64,000 nucleotides of DNA. Source: Variovorax beijingensis (GTDB lineage Bacteria > Pseudomonadota > Gammaproteobacteria > Burkholderiales > Burkholderiaceae_C). Numbering within the stretch: the stretch's first letter is position 1; each line of letters opens with the position of its first letter. The stretch is taken from contig NZ_VIVL01000004.1 of the NCBI RefSeq assembly GCF_007828835.1, forward strand, positions 124,001 to 188,000. The letters run 5' to 3'. The notes under the pieces were generated by a model. It worked only from the letters and a program-made list of their open reading frames with translations. It was not told the DNA's origin and ran no database searches. The position numbers were made by a program, and so were the translations under genes. Below are positions 34,966 to 42,954 of this stretch, piece by piece.

Positions 34966-36357
34966 ATGAATGCCAATGCACCGCCCCCACTGCTGATCGG
35001 CTGCGCGGCCGGCTTTTCCGGCGATCGCACCGATGCGGCCGGGCCGGTGGTCGATACGCTGATCGCGCGGCTTGCCAGCGGCCCGGCGGGGCAGCGCGCT
35101 TTCCTGATCTTCGAAACACTGGCCGAACGCACGCTCGCGCTCGCCCAGCTGCGCCGCCGCGACAACCCCGAGGCCGGCTACGAGCCCTTGCTCGACGCCA
35201 TGCTGCGGCCCGTGCTGGCGCGCTGCCTCGCGCACGGCATCCGCATCGTGAGCAACTTCGGCGCGGCCAACCCGCGCGCCGCGGCCCGCCACATCGCCCG
35301 CATGGCGCGCGAGCTCGGCGCCGACGCGCCGCGCATCGCGGTGGTGGAGGGTGACGACCTTTCCGGCCCCGCGCACCGCGCGCTGCTGCATGAAACGCTG
35401 GGCGCGCAGATGGAGGGCCTGCGCATCGTCAGCGCCAATGCCTACATCGGCGCCGAGCCGATTGCCGCCGCGCTCGACGCCGGCGCGCAGATCGTGGTGT
35501 GCGGCCGCGTGGCCGATCCTTCTCTTGCGGTCGGCCCGGCCACGTCGCACTTCGGCTGGCGCGCCGACGACTGGCACCGGCTGGGCCGCGCCACCATGGC
35601 GGGCCATCTGCTCGAATGCGGCGCGCAGGTGTGCGGCGGCTACTTCGCCGACCCCGGCTACAAGGACGTGCCGGGGCTCGACGAGGTGGGCTTCCCGATT
35701 GCCGAGATCGATGCCGACGGCCACTGCACCATCGGCAAGGCCGACGGCACCGGCGGCCTCGTGAGCGAAGCCACCGTGAAGGAGCAGCTGCTCTACGAAG
35801 TGCACGACCCGAGCGCCTACCTCACGCCCGACGTGGTGGCCGACATCGCCGAAGCCGAGGTGCGCGCGCTGCCCGGCAGGGACCGCGTCGAACTCTCCGG
35901 TGTGCGCGGCCATGCGCGACCGAGCCACTACAAGGTCAACGTCTGCCATGAAGGCGGCTGGCTTGCCGAGGGCGAGATCTCCTATGCGGGACCGCGTGCC
36001 GAAGCGCGTGCGCGGCTCGCGGCCGAGGTGCTGCGCCAGCGGCTCGACGGGCTCGTCCTGCGCGTGGATCTGATCGGCGCGCTGAGCATCCTGGGTGACG
36101 ATGCCGGCCGCATGCTGGCGGACACGCCCGACACCGGCCTGCGCGACGTGCGCCTGCGCGTGGCCGCCACGCATGCGGAGCGCGCCCAGGCCGAGCGCCT
36201 GGCGCGCGAGGTCATGGCGCTCTACACCTGCGGGCCTGCGGGCGGCGGCGGCGTGCGCACGGCGCTCACGCCGCGGCTCAACACCCTGTCATGCCTGCTG
36301 CCGCGGGAAGCGGTGCCGGTGCGCTTCGAACTGCTCGGCGCGGAGGCCCAGGGATGA
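34966..36357 (+). CDS. acyclic terpene utilisation AtuA family protein
   Basis: 463 aa. It resembles the AtuA family (DUF1446): LLIGCAAGFSGDRTDAAGPV near the N-terminus, SNFGAANPRAAARHI, VVCGRVADPSLAVGP and CHEGGWLAEGEISYAGPRA in the middle. AtuA is required for citronellol/geraniol growth in Pseudomonas, but its chemistry is unclear, and many relatives act on unknown CoA or carboxylate substrates. ATG 34966 was taken over 34936 as the better-positioned start. Confidence 0.8.
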   Translation: MNANAPPPLLIGCAAGFSGDRTDAAGPVVDTLIARLASGPAGQRAFLIFETLAERTLALAQLRRRDNPEAGYEPLLDAMLRPVLARCLAHGIRIVSNFGAANPRAAARHIARMARELGADAPRIAVVEGDDLSGPAHRALLHETLGAQMEGLRIVSANAYIGAEPIAAALDAGAQIVVCGRVADPSLAVGPATSHFGWRADDWHRLGRATMAGHLLECGAQVCGGYFADPGYKDVPGLDEVGFPIAEIDADGHCTIGKADGTGGLVSEATVKEQLLYEVHDPSAYLTPDVVADIAEAEVRALPGRDRVELSGVRGHARPSHYKVNVCHEGGWLAEGEISYAGPRAEARARLAAEVLRQRLDGLVLRVDLIGALSILGDDAGRMLADTPDTGLRDVRLRVAATHAERAQAERLAREVMALYTCGPAGGGGVRTALTPRLNTLSCLLPREAVPVRFELLGAEAQG

Positions 36358-36399
36358 AACCCACCCCCGTCCCTCGCTCACTTCGTGCAGCTCGATTCC

Positions 36400-36480
36400 C
36401 CCCTCCAGGGGGCAACACTGGCGGCCCGGCCAAGCCGGTTCCGCGGTGTTCCTGGCCTGGGCCGTGTCGGTTTCATGCGT
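36400..36480. repeat. GC-rich dispersed intergenic repeat, copy 2 (inverted relative to copy 1)
   Basis: CCCCCCTCCAGGGGG followed by the core at 36420-36442, which is the reverse complement of 2910-2932 with one mismatch. It lies between atuA and its small partner gene, so it is inside a probable operon. Confidence 0.7.
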
Positions 36481-36514
36481 CGCGGGTTACGCGCCAGCGT
36501 GGAGGAAAACTGGC

Positions 36515-36880
36515 ATGAACACGACGGCAGACATGATCGAAGTGCCGCTCTACCGCGCGGCCCACGGCCGCACCGGCGACAAGGGCGACCGCTCCAACAT
36601 CAGCGTGATCGCCTGGCACGCGGACCTCTACCCGGTGCTGGCCGAGCAGCTCACGCCCGAGCGCGTGTCGATGCAGTTCCGCCACCGCGCACCGGCACGG
36701 GTGCAGCGTTTCCTGCTGCCGCGGCTGCATGCGATGAACTTCGTGCTCGATGCCGTGCTCGACGGCGGCGTCAACGATGCACTGAACCTCGATGCGCACG
36801 GCAAGGCGCTGTCCTTCCTGTTGCTCGACATGCCCATCCGCGTGCCGCGCGCGCTGGCGCCGCTGCTGGCAGGGCCGTAG
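36515..36880 (+). CDS. AtuA-associated small protein (AtuA C-terminal-like domain)
   Basis: 121 aa. YRAAHGRTGDKGDRSNISVIAW near the N-terminus is characteristic of the small domain that is either fused to AtuA or encoded next to it. The core is predicted alpha/beta. Here it is a separate gene 157 nt behind atuA, with GGAGGAAAACTGGC as ribosome binding site. The two proteins probably act as a complex. Confidence 0.75.
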   Translation: MNTTADMIEVPLYRAAHGRTGDKGDRSNISVIAWHADLYPVLAEQLTPERVSMQFRHRAPARVQRFLLPRLHAMNFVLDAVLDGGVNDALNLDAHGKALSFLLLDMPIRVPRALAPLLAGP

Positions 36881-36924
36881 CAGCCATCCATTTTTTCCTC
36901 AGCCATCCATTCGGAGACAAAACA

Positions 36925-37896
36925 ATGAAACGACGTTCCCTGACCCTTTCGGCCGCCGCGCTGGCACTGGTGCCGCTGCTGGGCCACGCGCAGCCGCAGG
37001 CCTTTCCAGAAAAGCCCATCACCTTCGTCGTGCCCTTTGCGGCCGGCACCGCCACCGACCAGATCGCGCGTGCGCTGGGCAACAGCATCACGGCCGAAAC
37101 GAAGCAGCCCGTCGTGATCGACAACAAGGCCGGCGCCAGCGGCTTCATCGCCTCGCAGCAGGTGGCCAAGGCCGCGGCCGACGGCTACACCGTGCTGATC
37201 ACCACCAACACCACGCATGCCGCCAACGAGCACCTGTTCAAGAAGCTGCCCTACGACCCTGTGAAGGACTACGTGCCCATCACTGCACTCGGCAAGGGCG
37301 GGCAGATCATGGTGGTGAATCCGTCGTTCTCCGCCAAGAGCGTGGCCGAGTTCGTGGCGCTCGCGAAGAAGGAGCCGGGCAAGTACAGCTTCGGCAGCGG
37401 CAGTTCGTCCAGCCGCATGGCGGGCGAGCTGCTGCAGCAGATGGCTGACATCAAGCTGCTGCACGTGCCCTACAAGAGCAACACGCTCGCCGTCACCGAC
37501 CTGCTGGGCGGGCAGATTCACATGATGATCACCGACGCGGCCACCGGCCTGCCGCAGGTCAAGGGCGGCAAGCTGCGCGCGCTGGGCGTTTCGAGCGCGG
37601 CGCGTTCGCCGCTCGCGCCCGACGTGCCGACCATTTCGGAGGCCGGCGTGAAGGGCTATGAAATGGGCTACTGGTTCGCCGCCTATGCGCCCGCGAAGAC
37701 GCCGCCGGCTGTGGTCAAGCGGCTCAACGAACTGTTGGTGAAGGCCGCGAAGAGCGAGTCCGCGAAGACGGCCTTCTACGAACCCACCGGCACCGAGGTG
37801 TTCACCACCTCGCCCGAAGAGCTCGCCAGGTTCCAGACGGCCGAGTCGCAGAAGTGGGGCCGCATCGTCAAGGCCGCCGGCATCGAAGCCGAGTAG
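36925..37896 (+). CDS. TctC/Bug-type periplasmic substrate-binding protein
   Basis: 323 aa. Signal peptide MKRRSLTLSAAALALVPLLGHA is followed by FPEKPITFVVPFAAGT, VVIDNKAGASGFIA and HVPYKSNTLAVTD. It starts 44 nt after the AtuA-associated gene with CGGAGACAAAACA before the ATG, and is thus the second receptor of the AtuA cluster. Confidence 0.87.
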   Translation: MKRRSLTLSAAALALVPLLGHAQPQAFPEKPITFVVPFAAGTATDQIARALGNSITAETKQPVVIDNKAGASGFIASQQVAKAAADGYTVLITTNTTHAANEHLFKKLPYDPVKDYVPITALGKGGQIMVVNPSFSAKSVAEFVALAKKEPGKYSFGSGSSSSRMAGELLQQMADIKLLHVPYKSNTLAVTDLLGGQIHMMITDAATGLPQVKGGKLRALGVSSAARSPLAPDVPTISEAGVKGYEMGYWFAAYAPAKTPPAVVKRLNELLVKAAKSESAKTAFYEPTGTEVFTTSPEELARFQTAESQKWGRIVKAAGIEAE

Positions 37897-37957
37897 GGCG
37901 CGCGCCGGCCGCAGCGGGGATCGGCGCCGCGCAGACACACAACGAAGGAGACAAACC

Positions 37958-40048
37958 ATGAAACGCTGGAGCCTGTTGGCTGCCACGGTGGCTTCGGCCG
38001 CCCTTTTCCTGAGCGCATGCGGCGGAAGCGGTGGTGGAGGAGGCGGTGGCTTCGTGCTGCCGCCGCCGGCCGCAACCACGCCCCCGCCGGCAACTGCCGA
38101 AGCGCCGAAGTTCAAGCTCGCCATCTCGAAGACCGAGGACGTTGCGGGCAGCTTCGGCAGCGTCGGCACCTACGAGAAGATCACCGGCACCTTCACGGGC
38201 GAGGTCGATCCGAAGGACGCGCGCAACGCCATCATCCAGGACCTGCCGCTCGCGCCGCTCAATGCCAATGGCAAGGTCGAGTACAGCTCCGACTTCGTGC
38301 TCTTCAAGCCCAAGGACATGAGCAAGGCCAGCGGCGTGCTGCGCTACGACGCGCCGAACCGCGGCAACATCGTCAACCTCGATCCGTACTTTGCGTCGCG
38401 CGGCTACGTGTTCCTCACGGCCGCCTGGCAGGGCGACGTGCCGGCCGCGCCCGGCAAGCTCACGCTCCAGGTGCCCGTGGCCCGGAATGCGGACGGCAGC
38501 AGCATCACCGGCACCTACCGTGCAGAGCTGTTGCCCACGGCGGCCACCAACGATTCGCTGCCGCTGCCCGGCGGCCCGTTCAATGCGGCCATGCAGGCCT
38601 ACGCGACGGCGAGCCTGGACAATACGCAGCCCGGCTACGTGCTCACGCGGCGCATCAACGAAGCCGATGCGCGCCAGCTCATTCCCGCGAGCGACTGGAA
38701 GTTTGCCAGGTGCAGCGCCGCCGCACCGTTCCCCGGCACGCCCGACGAGACGAACGTGTGCCTCCGGGACAAATGGGACCCGGCCTACATGTACGAGCTG
38801 GTCTACGTCGCGAAGGACCCGAAGGTCATGGGCCTGGGGCTCGCGGCCGTGCGCGACATGATCGCCTTCTTCCATCGCGAGGCGAGCGACGCCGCGGGCA
38901 CCGCCAACCCGGTGGCGGCCGCCATCAAAAACACCATTGCCTCGGGCGTGTCGCAATGCGGCAACTTCATGAAGACCTTCGTGCACCTCGGCTTCAACCA
39001 GGACCTCGCGGGACGCAAGGTGTTCGACGGCGTGTTCGCGCAGATTGCGGCGCGCCAGACCAACATCAACATGCGCTTCGCGATTCCGGGCGGCGGCGGA
39101 GGCGTGCGCGCCGACCACACGGCCTTCGGCCAGGCCGGCACACGCGGCCTCTCGAAGGACTACGTGGACGACGTGGCGCAGCGCCGCGGCGGCATCCTGT
39201 CGCGCTGCGAGGCGAGCGGCACCTGCCCCAAGCTCTTCATCGGCTTCAGCGGCACGGAGTTCTATGTGCTGCAGGGCTCGCCGCTGCTGACCGACGCCTG
39301 GGGCACGGCCGACCTCGTGCAGCCGGACAACGCGCGCATCTACTACTACGCGAGCACGCACCACCTGCTGGGCCTGTCCTCGCTGCCGGGCGCGACCGCG
39401 GGGGCGCTCTACGCCACCAACGCGAACGCCGGCGTGGTGCCGGTGGTGCGCGCGCTCTACCAGAACCTGGAGGACTGGGTCGTCAAGGGCACGGCGCCGC
39501 CCGACAGCCAGGTGCCCAAGCTGGCCGACGCCACGCTGGTGCGCCCGCAGCAGCTGAAGTTCCCGGCCATTCCGGGCGCGAACTACACGGGCCTGGTCAA
39601 CACCTATTCGCTGCTCGACTGGGGGCCGAACTACCGGCCGCAGGACGAGAGCGGCATCGCCACGCAGGTGCCGCCCGCCTACCTTGGCCGCGACTACGCC
39701 ATCCTCGTGCCGCAGGTGGATGCCGACGGCAACGACATCGCGGGCATCCGCAGCCTCGACGTGGCGGTGCCCGTGGGCACGAACACCGGCTGGAACTACA
39801 CCAGCAAGCCGGGCACCATCGACTTGGCGGGCTTGTTCGGTTCGTACTTTCCCTTTGCGAAGACGGCGGCCGAGCGTTCGGGCAGCGGCGATCCGCGGCT
39901 CTCGCTGCAGGAGCGCTACACCGACCAGGCCGGCTACGTCGCGGCCGTGACTGCCGCGGCCAACGACCTGGTCGCCAGGCGCTTCATGCTGCGCACCGAT
40001 GCGGATGCGGCCATTGCCAGCGCGGCGGCGAAGCCGGTGCTGCCCTAG
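37958..40048 (+). CDS. large alpha/beta hydrolase domain lipoprotein
   Basis: 696 aa. Lipoprotein signal with lipobox LFLSAC, then a Gly-run and Pro-rich linker (residues 22-50), then a large domain resembling the alpha/beta hydrolase domain-containing family (Abhydrolase_10) of secreted esterases. SGVSQCGNFMKTF is the likely nucleophile elbow region. Substrate unknown; position after the AtuA/receptor cluster suggests it may release a ligand outside the inner membrane. The stop overlaps the convergent quinone-reductase gene by 4 nt. Confidence 0.7.
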   Translation: MKRWSLLAATVASAALFLSACGGSGGGGGGGFVLPPPAATTPPPATAEAPKFKLAISKTEDVAGSFGSVGTYEKITGTFTGEVDPKDARNAIIQDLPLAPLNANGKVEYSSDFVLFKPKDMSKASGVLRYDAPNRGNIVNLDPYFASRGYVFLTAAWQGDVPAAPGKLTLQVPVARNADGSSITGTYRAELLPTAATNDSLPLPGGPFNAAMQAYATASLDNTQPGYVLTRRINEADARQLIPASDWKFARCSAAAPFPGTPDETNVCLRDKWDPAYMYELVYVAKDPKVMGLGLAAVRDMIAFFHREASDAAGTANPVAAAIKNTIASGVSQCGNFMKTFVHLGFNQDLAGRKVFDGVFAQIAARQTNINMRFAIPGGGGGVRADHTAFGQAGTRGLSKDYVDDVAQRRGGILSRCEASGTCPKLFIGFSGTEFYVLQGSPLLTDAWGTADLVQPDNARIYYYASTHHLLGLSSLPGATAGALYATNANAGVVPVVRALYQNLEDWVVKGTAPPDSQVPKLADATLVRPQQLKFPAIPGANYTGLVNTYSLLDWGPNYRPQDESGIATQVPPAYLGRDYAILVPQVDADGNDIAGIRSLDVAVPVGTNTGWNYTSKPGTIDLAGLFGSYFPFAKTAAERSGSGDPRLSLQERYTDQAGYVAAVTAAANDLVARRFMLRTDADAAIASAAAKPVLP

Positions 40049-40842
40049 CGCGCGTTCCTGACGGCCGGCGCGGCGTGCACCGCAAAGCCGGCCTCGCCCG
40101 GCGCGATGTCGGCGCGCAGGGTGAGCGCGGGGATCTCGTAGTCGCCGGCGTTCTGCGGGCGGAACGGGATCGGCTCGGTGGTTGCGAGCGTGTCGAGCCG
40201 GCGGCCCAGCTCTTCGGTGATGCGCGCATAGGCCGCGGCATCGACCTTGCCGGTGCGGTACACCACGAAGGGCGGCAGCACCTCGAAGCCGGGGTAGTAG
40301 AGGATGCCGTGGTGGATCGGGAACAGCAGGTCGTCCATCGGGCCGTTGATGCCCCGGGCACTGTAGTGCGAGGCCCAGCCGCCGGTCGTGACCACGAGCA
40401 TGGCGCGCTTGCCGGCCATCACGCCCTGGCCGAAGCGGTCGCCCCAGTGCCTGTCGGAGTGTTCGCCCACGCCGTAGGCAAAGCCATAGGCGTAGACACG
40501 GTCGACCCAGCCCTTGAGGAGGGCCGGCATCGTGTACCACCACAGCGGGAACTGGAAGATCACGGTGTCGGCCCAGAGCAGCTTGGCCTGCTCGGCGGCG
40601 ACTTCCTCGCGCTGGGTGCCGGCCTCGAAGGCGCGCTGGGAATCGGTGATGGGATCGAAGGGCGCGCCTGGTTCGAGGTGCGCGAAGTCGTCGGCCGCCA
40701 GCGTGGCCTTCCATTGCATGGCGTACAGGTCGGACACCTGCACTTCGTGCCCGGACTGCACGAGGCGATCCACGATGAACTGCTTCAGAGAGCCGTTGAG
40801 CGAGCGGGCTTCGGGGTGGGCATGGACAAGAAGGATTTTCAT
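40045..40842 (-). CDS. NAD(P)H dehydrogenase (quinone), flavodoxin-like fold
   Basis: 265 aa. MKILLVHAHPEARSLNGSL is the FMN/FAD-binding start of the NQO/KefF-like family; FQFPLWWYTMPALLKGWVDRVY and TTGGWASHYS are typical. It carries a C-terminal extension of about 50 residues. Reduces quinones or electrophiles with NAD(P)H. It is divergent from a LysR regulator that likely controls it. Confidence 0.88.
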   Translation of the reverse strand: MKILLVHAHPEARSLNGSLKQFIVDRLVQSGHEVQVSDLYAMQWKATLAADDFAHLEPGAPFDPITDSQRAFEAGTQREEVAAEQAKLLWADTVIFQFPLWWYTMPALLKGWVDRVYAYGFAYGVGEHSDRHWGDRFGQGVMAGKRAMLVVTTGGWASHYSARGINGPMDDLLFPIHHGILYYPGFEVLPPFVVYRTGKVDAAAYARITEELGRRLDTLATTEPIPFRPQNAGDYEIPALTLRADIAPGEAGFAVHAAPAVRNAR

Positions 40843-40894
40843 GGCTGCATGATTCGTCGGATGAACATGCAGGCAGGTTAGGAGTTGCCGAGCT

Positions 40895-40911
40895 ATATTG
40901 GAAATGAATAT
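40895..40911. promoter_or_regulatory. LysR-type operator candidate
   Basis: ATATT-N7-AATAT, a 17-nt dyad containing a T-N11-A core, lies in the 89-nt gap between the divergent quinone-reductase and LysR genes. Confidence 0.5.
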
Positions 40912-40931
40912 TCGGAATTCCAGGAATAGCG

Positions 40932-41825
40932 ATGGACAATTTCAAGCGGATCGACCTCAACCTGCTGCTGACGCTCGATGTGCTGCTGGCCGAACGCAGC
41001 GTGACCCGTGCTGCCGAGCGCCTGAACCTCTCCCAGCCCTCGGTGAGCGTGCAGCTCTCCCGGCTGCGCGAGGTGTTCAACGATCCGCTGCTGGTGCCCG
41101 CGCAGCGCGGCATGCGGCCCACCGCGCGGGCCGACGAACTGCGCGAGCCGCTGCGCGAAGCGCTGGAATCATTGGCTCGCGCGGTGGCGCCCACAAAACC
41201 TTTCGACCCCGCCGAGGCGACCACCACCTGGCGCGTGGCCGCGGCCGACTATGCCGAATCGGCGATCCTGCTGCCGGCACTCGCCGGTCTTCGTGCGGCC
41301 GCGCCCCATACGCGGCTGGCCGTGGTGGAGGCGGTGCCATCGCGCATGGCTCGGCAGCTGGAGCAGGGGGAGATCGACCTGTTCTTCCACACCAGCGTGG
41401 GCGCACCGCCCGGGCTGCACCGGCGCGTGCTGTTCCATGAGCGCTACGTGCTGGCCGGACGCAGCGGCCATCCGCGCCTCAAGCGCCGGCCCACGCTGGC
41501 GCAGTTCTGCGCGCTGGAGCATGTGGTGGTGTCGTTGGGCGGTGGCGGCTTTGCCGGCCCCACGGACGATGCACTGGCGCAGCAGGGGCTCGCGCGGCGG
41601 GTGGCGCTGTCGGTGCCGCACTTCCTTTTCATGATGTCGGTGCTGGCCGGCACCGACATGGTCGCGATGCTGCCCGAGCGGCTGGCGCGCGGCGCGCCGG
41701 GGTTGCGCGTGGTGGAGGCGCCGCTGGAAGTGCCGGGCTACGAGATGGCGATGCTGTGGCACGAGCGGCGGCATCGCGACCCGGGGCATCGCTGGCTGCG
41801 GGAGCAGATCGCGGCGAGCCTGTAG
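40932..41825 (+). CDS. LysR family transcriptional regulator
   Basis: 297 aa. N-terminal winged helix (DLNLLLTLDVLLAERSVTRAAERL, then LSQPSVSVQLSRLREVF) and effector domain. It most likely regulates the divergent quinone reductase. The region just upstream is AT-rich with a dyad. The first helix follows the NodD/NahR-like subgroup (RIDLNLL), whose members often sense aromatic compounds. Confidence 0.87.
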   Translation: MDNFKRIDLNLLLTLDVLLAERSVTRAAERLNLSQPSVSVQLSRLREVFNDPLLVPAQRGMRPTARADELREPLREALESLARAVAPTKPFDPAEATTTWRVAAADYAESAILLPALAGLRAAAPHTRLAVVEAVPSRMARQLEQGEIDLFFHTSVGAPPGLHRRVLFHERYVLAGRSGHPRLKRRPTLAQFCALEHVVVSLGGGGFAGPTDDALAQQGLARRVALSVPHFLFMMSVLAGTDMVAMLPERLARGAPGLRVVEAPLEVPGYEMAMLWHERRHRDPGHRWLREQIAASL

Positions 41826-41871
41826 GTGCGGGGGCGCGGAGGCCCGGGGCGGAGAATCGCGCCCGCGAGAG

Positions 41872-42276
41872 CTAATTGCCCTTTGCCTGCCCCGTTGGCG
41901 CAGGTGCTTCCGTGTGCATGACACATCGCCAGGCGTCCCCGTCGCGGATCCACGTCGACGTGTCGAGCATGTCCTGTTCCACCTTTTCGGACTTTCCTCT
42001 CGGCGACAGAGTCTGATGGGCCTTGTAGCTCAGGACTGCGGTGTCATCGTTGGGAAAGGTGGCCTCCATGTCGCTGAGCTTGAACGACTTGACCACCATG
42101 GTCCCGTGCTCCGCCATCTCGCGGTAGCGAGCGTGGTCGAACTTCATCGAGCCATGAGAGCTCACCATGAAGGCCGGTTCGCACAGCAAGTCGATGGCTG
42201 TGTTCGTGTCGCTGTCCACCATCGACTGCCAGAATTTCTTTTCAAGAGCGAAGAGTTCGCGGCTTTTGTCTTGCAC
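41872..42276 (-). CDS. SnoaL/NTF2-like (DUF4440-type) protein
   Basis: 134 aa cone-shaped NTF2-like fold. It has an N-terminal helix (ELFALEKKFWQSMVDSDTNTAIDLL), then beta strands with TAVLSYKAHQ and the terminal STWIRDGDAWRCVMHTEA. No catalytic assignment is possible. The start is taken as GTG 42276, preceded by CAGGAGACGCCT; a TTG at 42306 in the same frame has no ribosome binding site. Confidence 0.7.
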   Translation of the reverse strand: MQDKSRELFALEKKFWQSMVDSDTNTAIDLLCEPAFMVSSHGSMKFDHARYREMAEHGTMVVKSFKLSDMEATFPNDDTAVLSYKAHQTLSPRGKSEKVEQDMLDTSTWIRDGDAWRCVMHTEAPAPTGQAKGN

Positions 42277-42394
42277 AGGCGTCTCCTGGGTACGTTGGGA
42301 AAGCAACGATCGGGTGCCAGCGGAGTCACGCGTGCAAGGTCACCCGCAGAGTTGCGGTCAGCAGCTTCCTACGAAGCCGCGATGCGCGTCGCCC

Positions 42395-42889
42395 TCAGAT
42401 GACCGGCACGCTGGTTTCCTTCAGCACGCGCAGCACGAAGTGCGACTTGCTGTGGCGGATGCCCGGGATCTTGTAGAGCTTTTCGCGCAGCAGCCGTTCG
42501 TAGTCGCGCGTGTCGCGCACCGCGATGCGGATGTAGTAGTCGTAGTCGCCCGACACCAGGTAGGCCTCCTGGATCTCTGGAATGGTGGCGAGCACGCGGC
42601 CGAAGTCGTAGAGCGTTTCGTCGGTGTGGCTTTCGAGCGTGACCTGAACGATCACCGAGTCGTGGTAGCCGAGCTTGGCCGGGTCCACGTCGATGGTGTA
42701 GCGCTTGATCACCCCGTGGGCCTCGAGCTTCTTGATGCGCGTCCAGCAGCTCGTGGGCGACAGGCCGACCTCGCTGCCGATCTCCTGCAGGGTCTTGCGC
42801 GAGTCGAGCAGCAGCACCCGCAGGATCGCCATGTCGATCTTGTCGAAAGATCCTTCTTCGTTGGAGGCTGTTTTCCGAAGGGTTTTCAT
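42395..42889 (-). CDS. Lrp/AsnC family transcriptional regulator
   Basis: 164 aa. N-terminal helix-turn-helix (KIDMAILRVLLLDSRKTLQEIG, SPTSCWTRIKKLE) and C-terminal RAM/ligand-binding domain (VSGDYDYYIRIAVRD). It is divergent from an acetolactate synthase gene across 65 nt, so probably regulates it in response to branched-chain or other amino acids. The ATG at 42889 is in-frame and closest to the HTH. Confidence 0.88.
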   Translation of the reverse strand: MKTLRKTASNEEGSFDKIDMAILRVLLLDSRKTLQEIGSEVGLSPTSCWTRIKKLEAHGVIKRYTIDVDPAKLGYHDSVIVQVTLESHTDETLYDFGRVLATIPEIQEAYLVSGDYDYYIRIAVRDTRDYERLLREKLYKIPGIRHSKSHFVLRVLKETSVPVI

Positions 42890-42954
42890 GATTTGGACCG
42901 AAAGAGCCAAAAGAAAGAAGCAAATTCTGCATCAGAAGCGGAAGAATCGACGGC

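Noticed and set aside
19439..37896. Complete TctABC tripartite transporters
   Set aside because: Four TctC-type receptors occur (19439, 23412, 33908, 36925) but no TctA or TctB membrane protein, so they are annotated as orphan receptors.
37868..41227. Very long minus-strand open frame across the lipoprotein hydrolase, quinone reductase and LysR region
   Set aside because: It arises from the GC-rich third codon positions of real genes; its translation is Arg/His/Ala-rich low-complexity sequence without domains, and the plus-strand genes have clear families.
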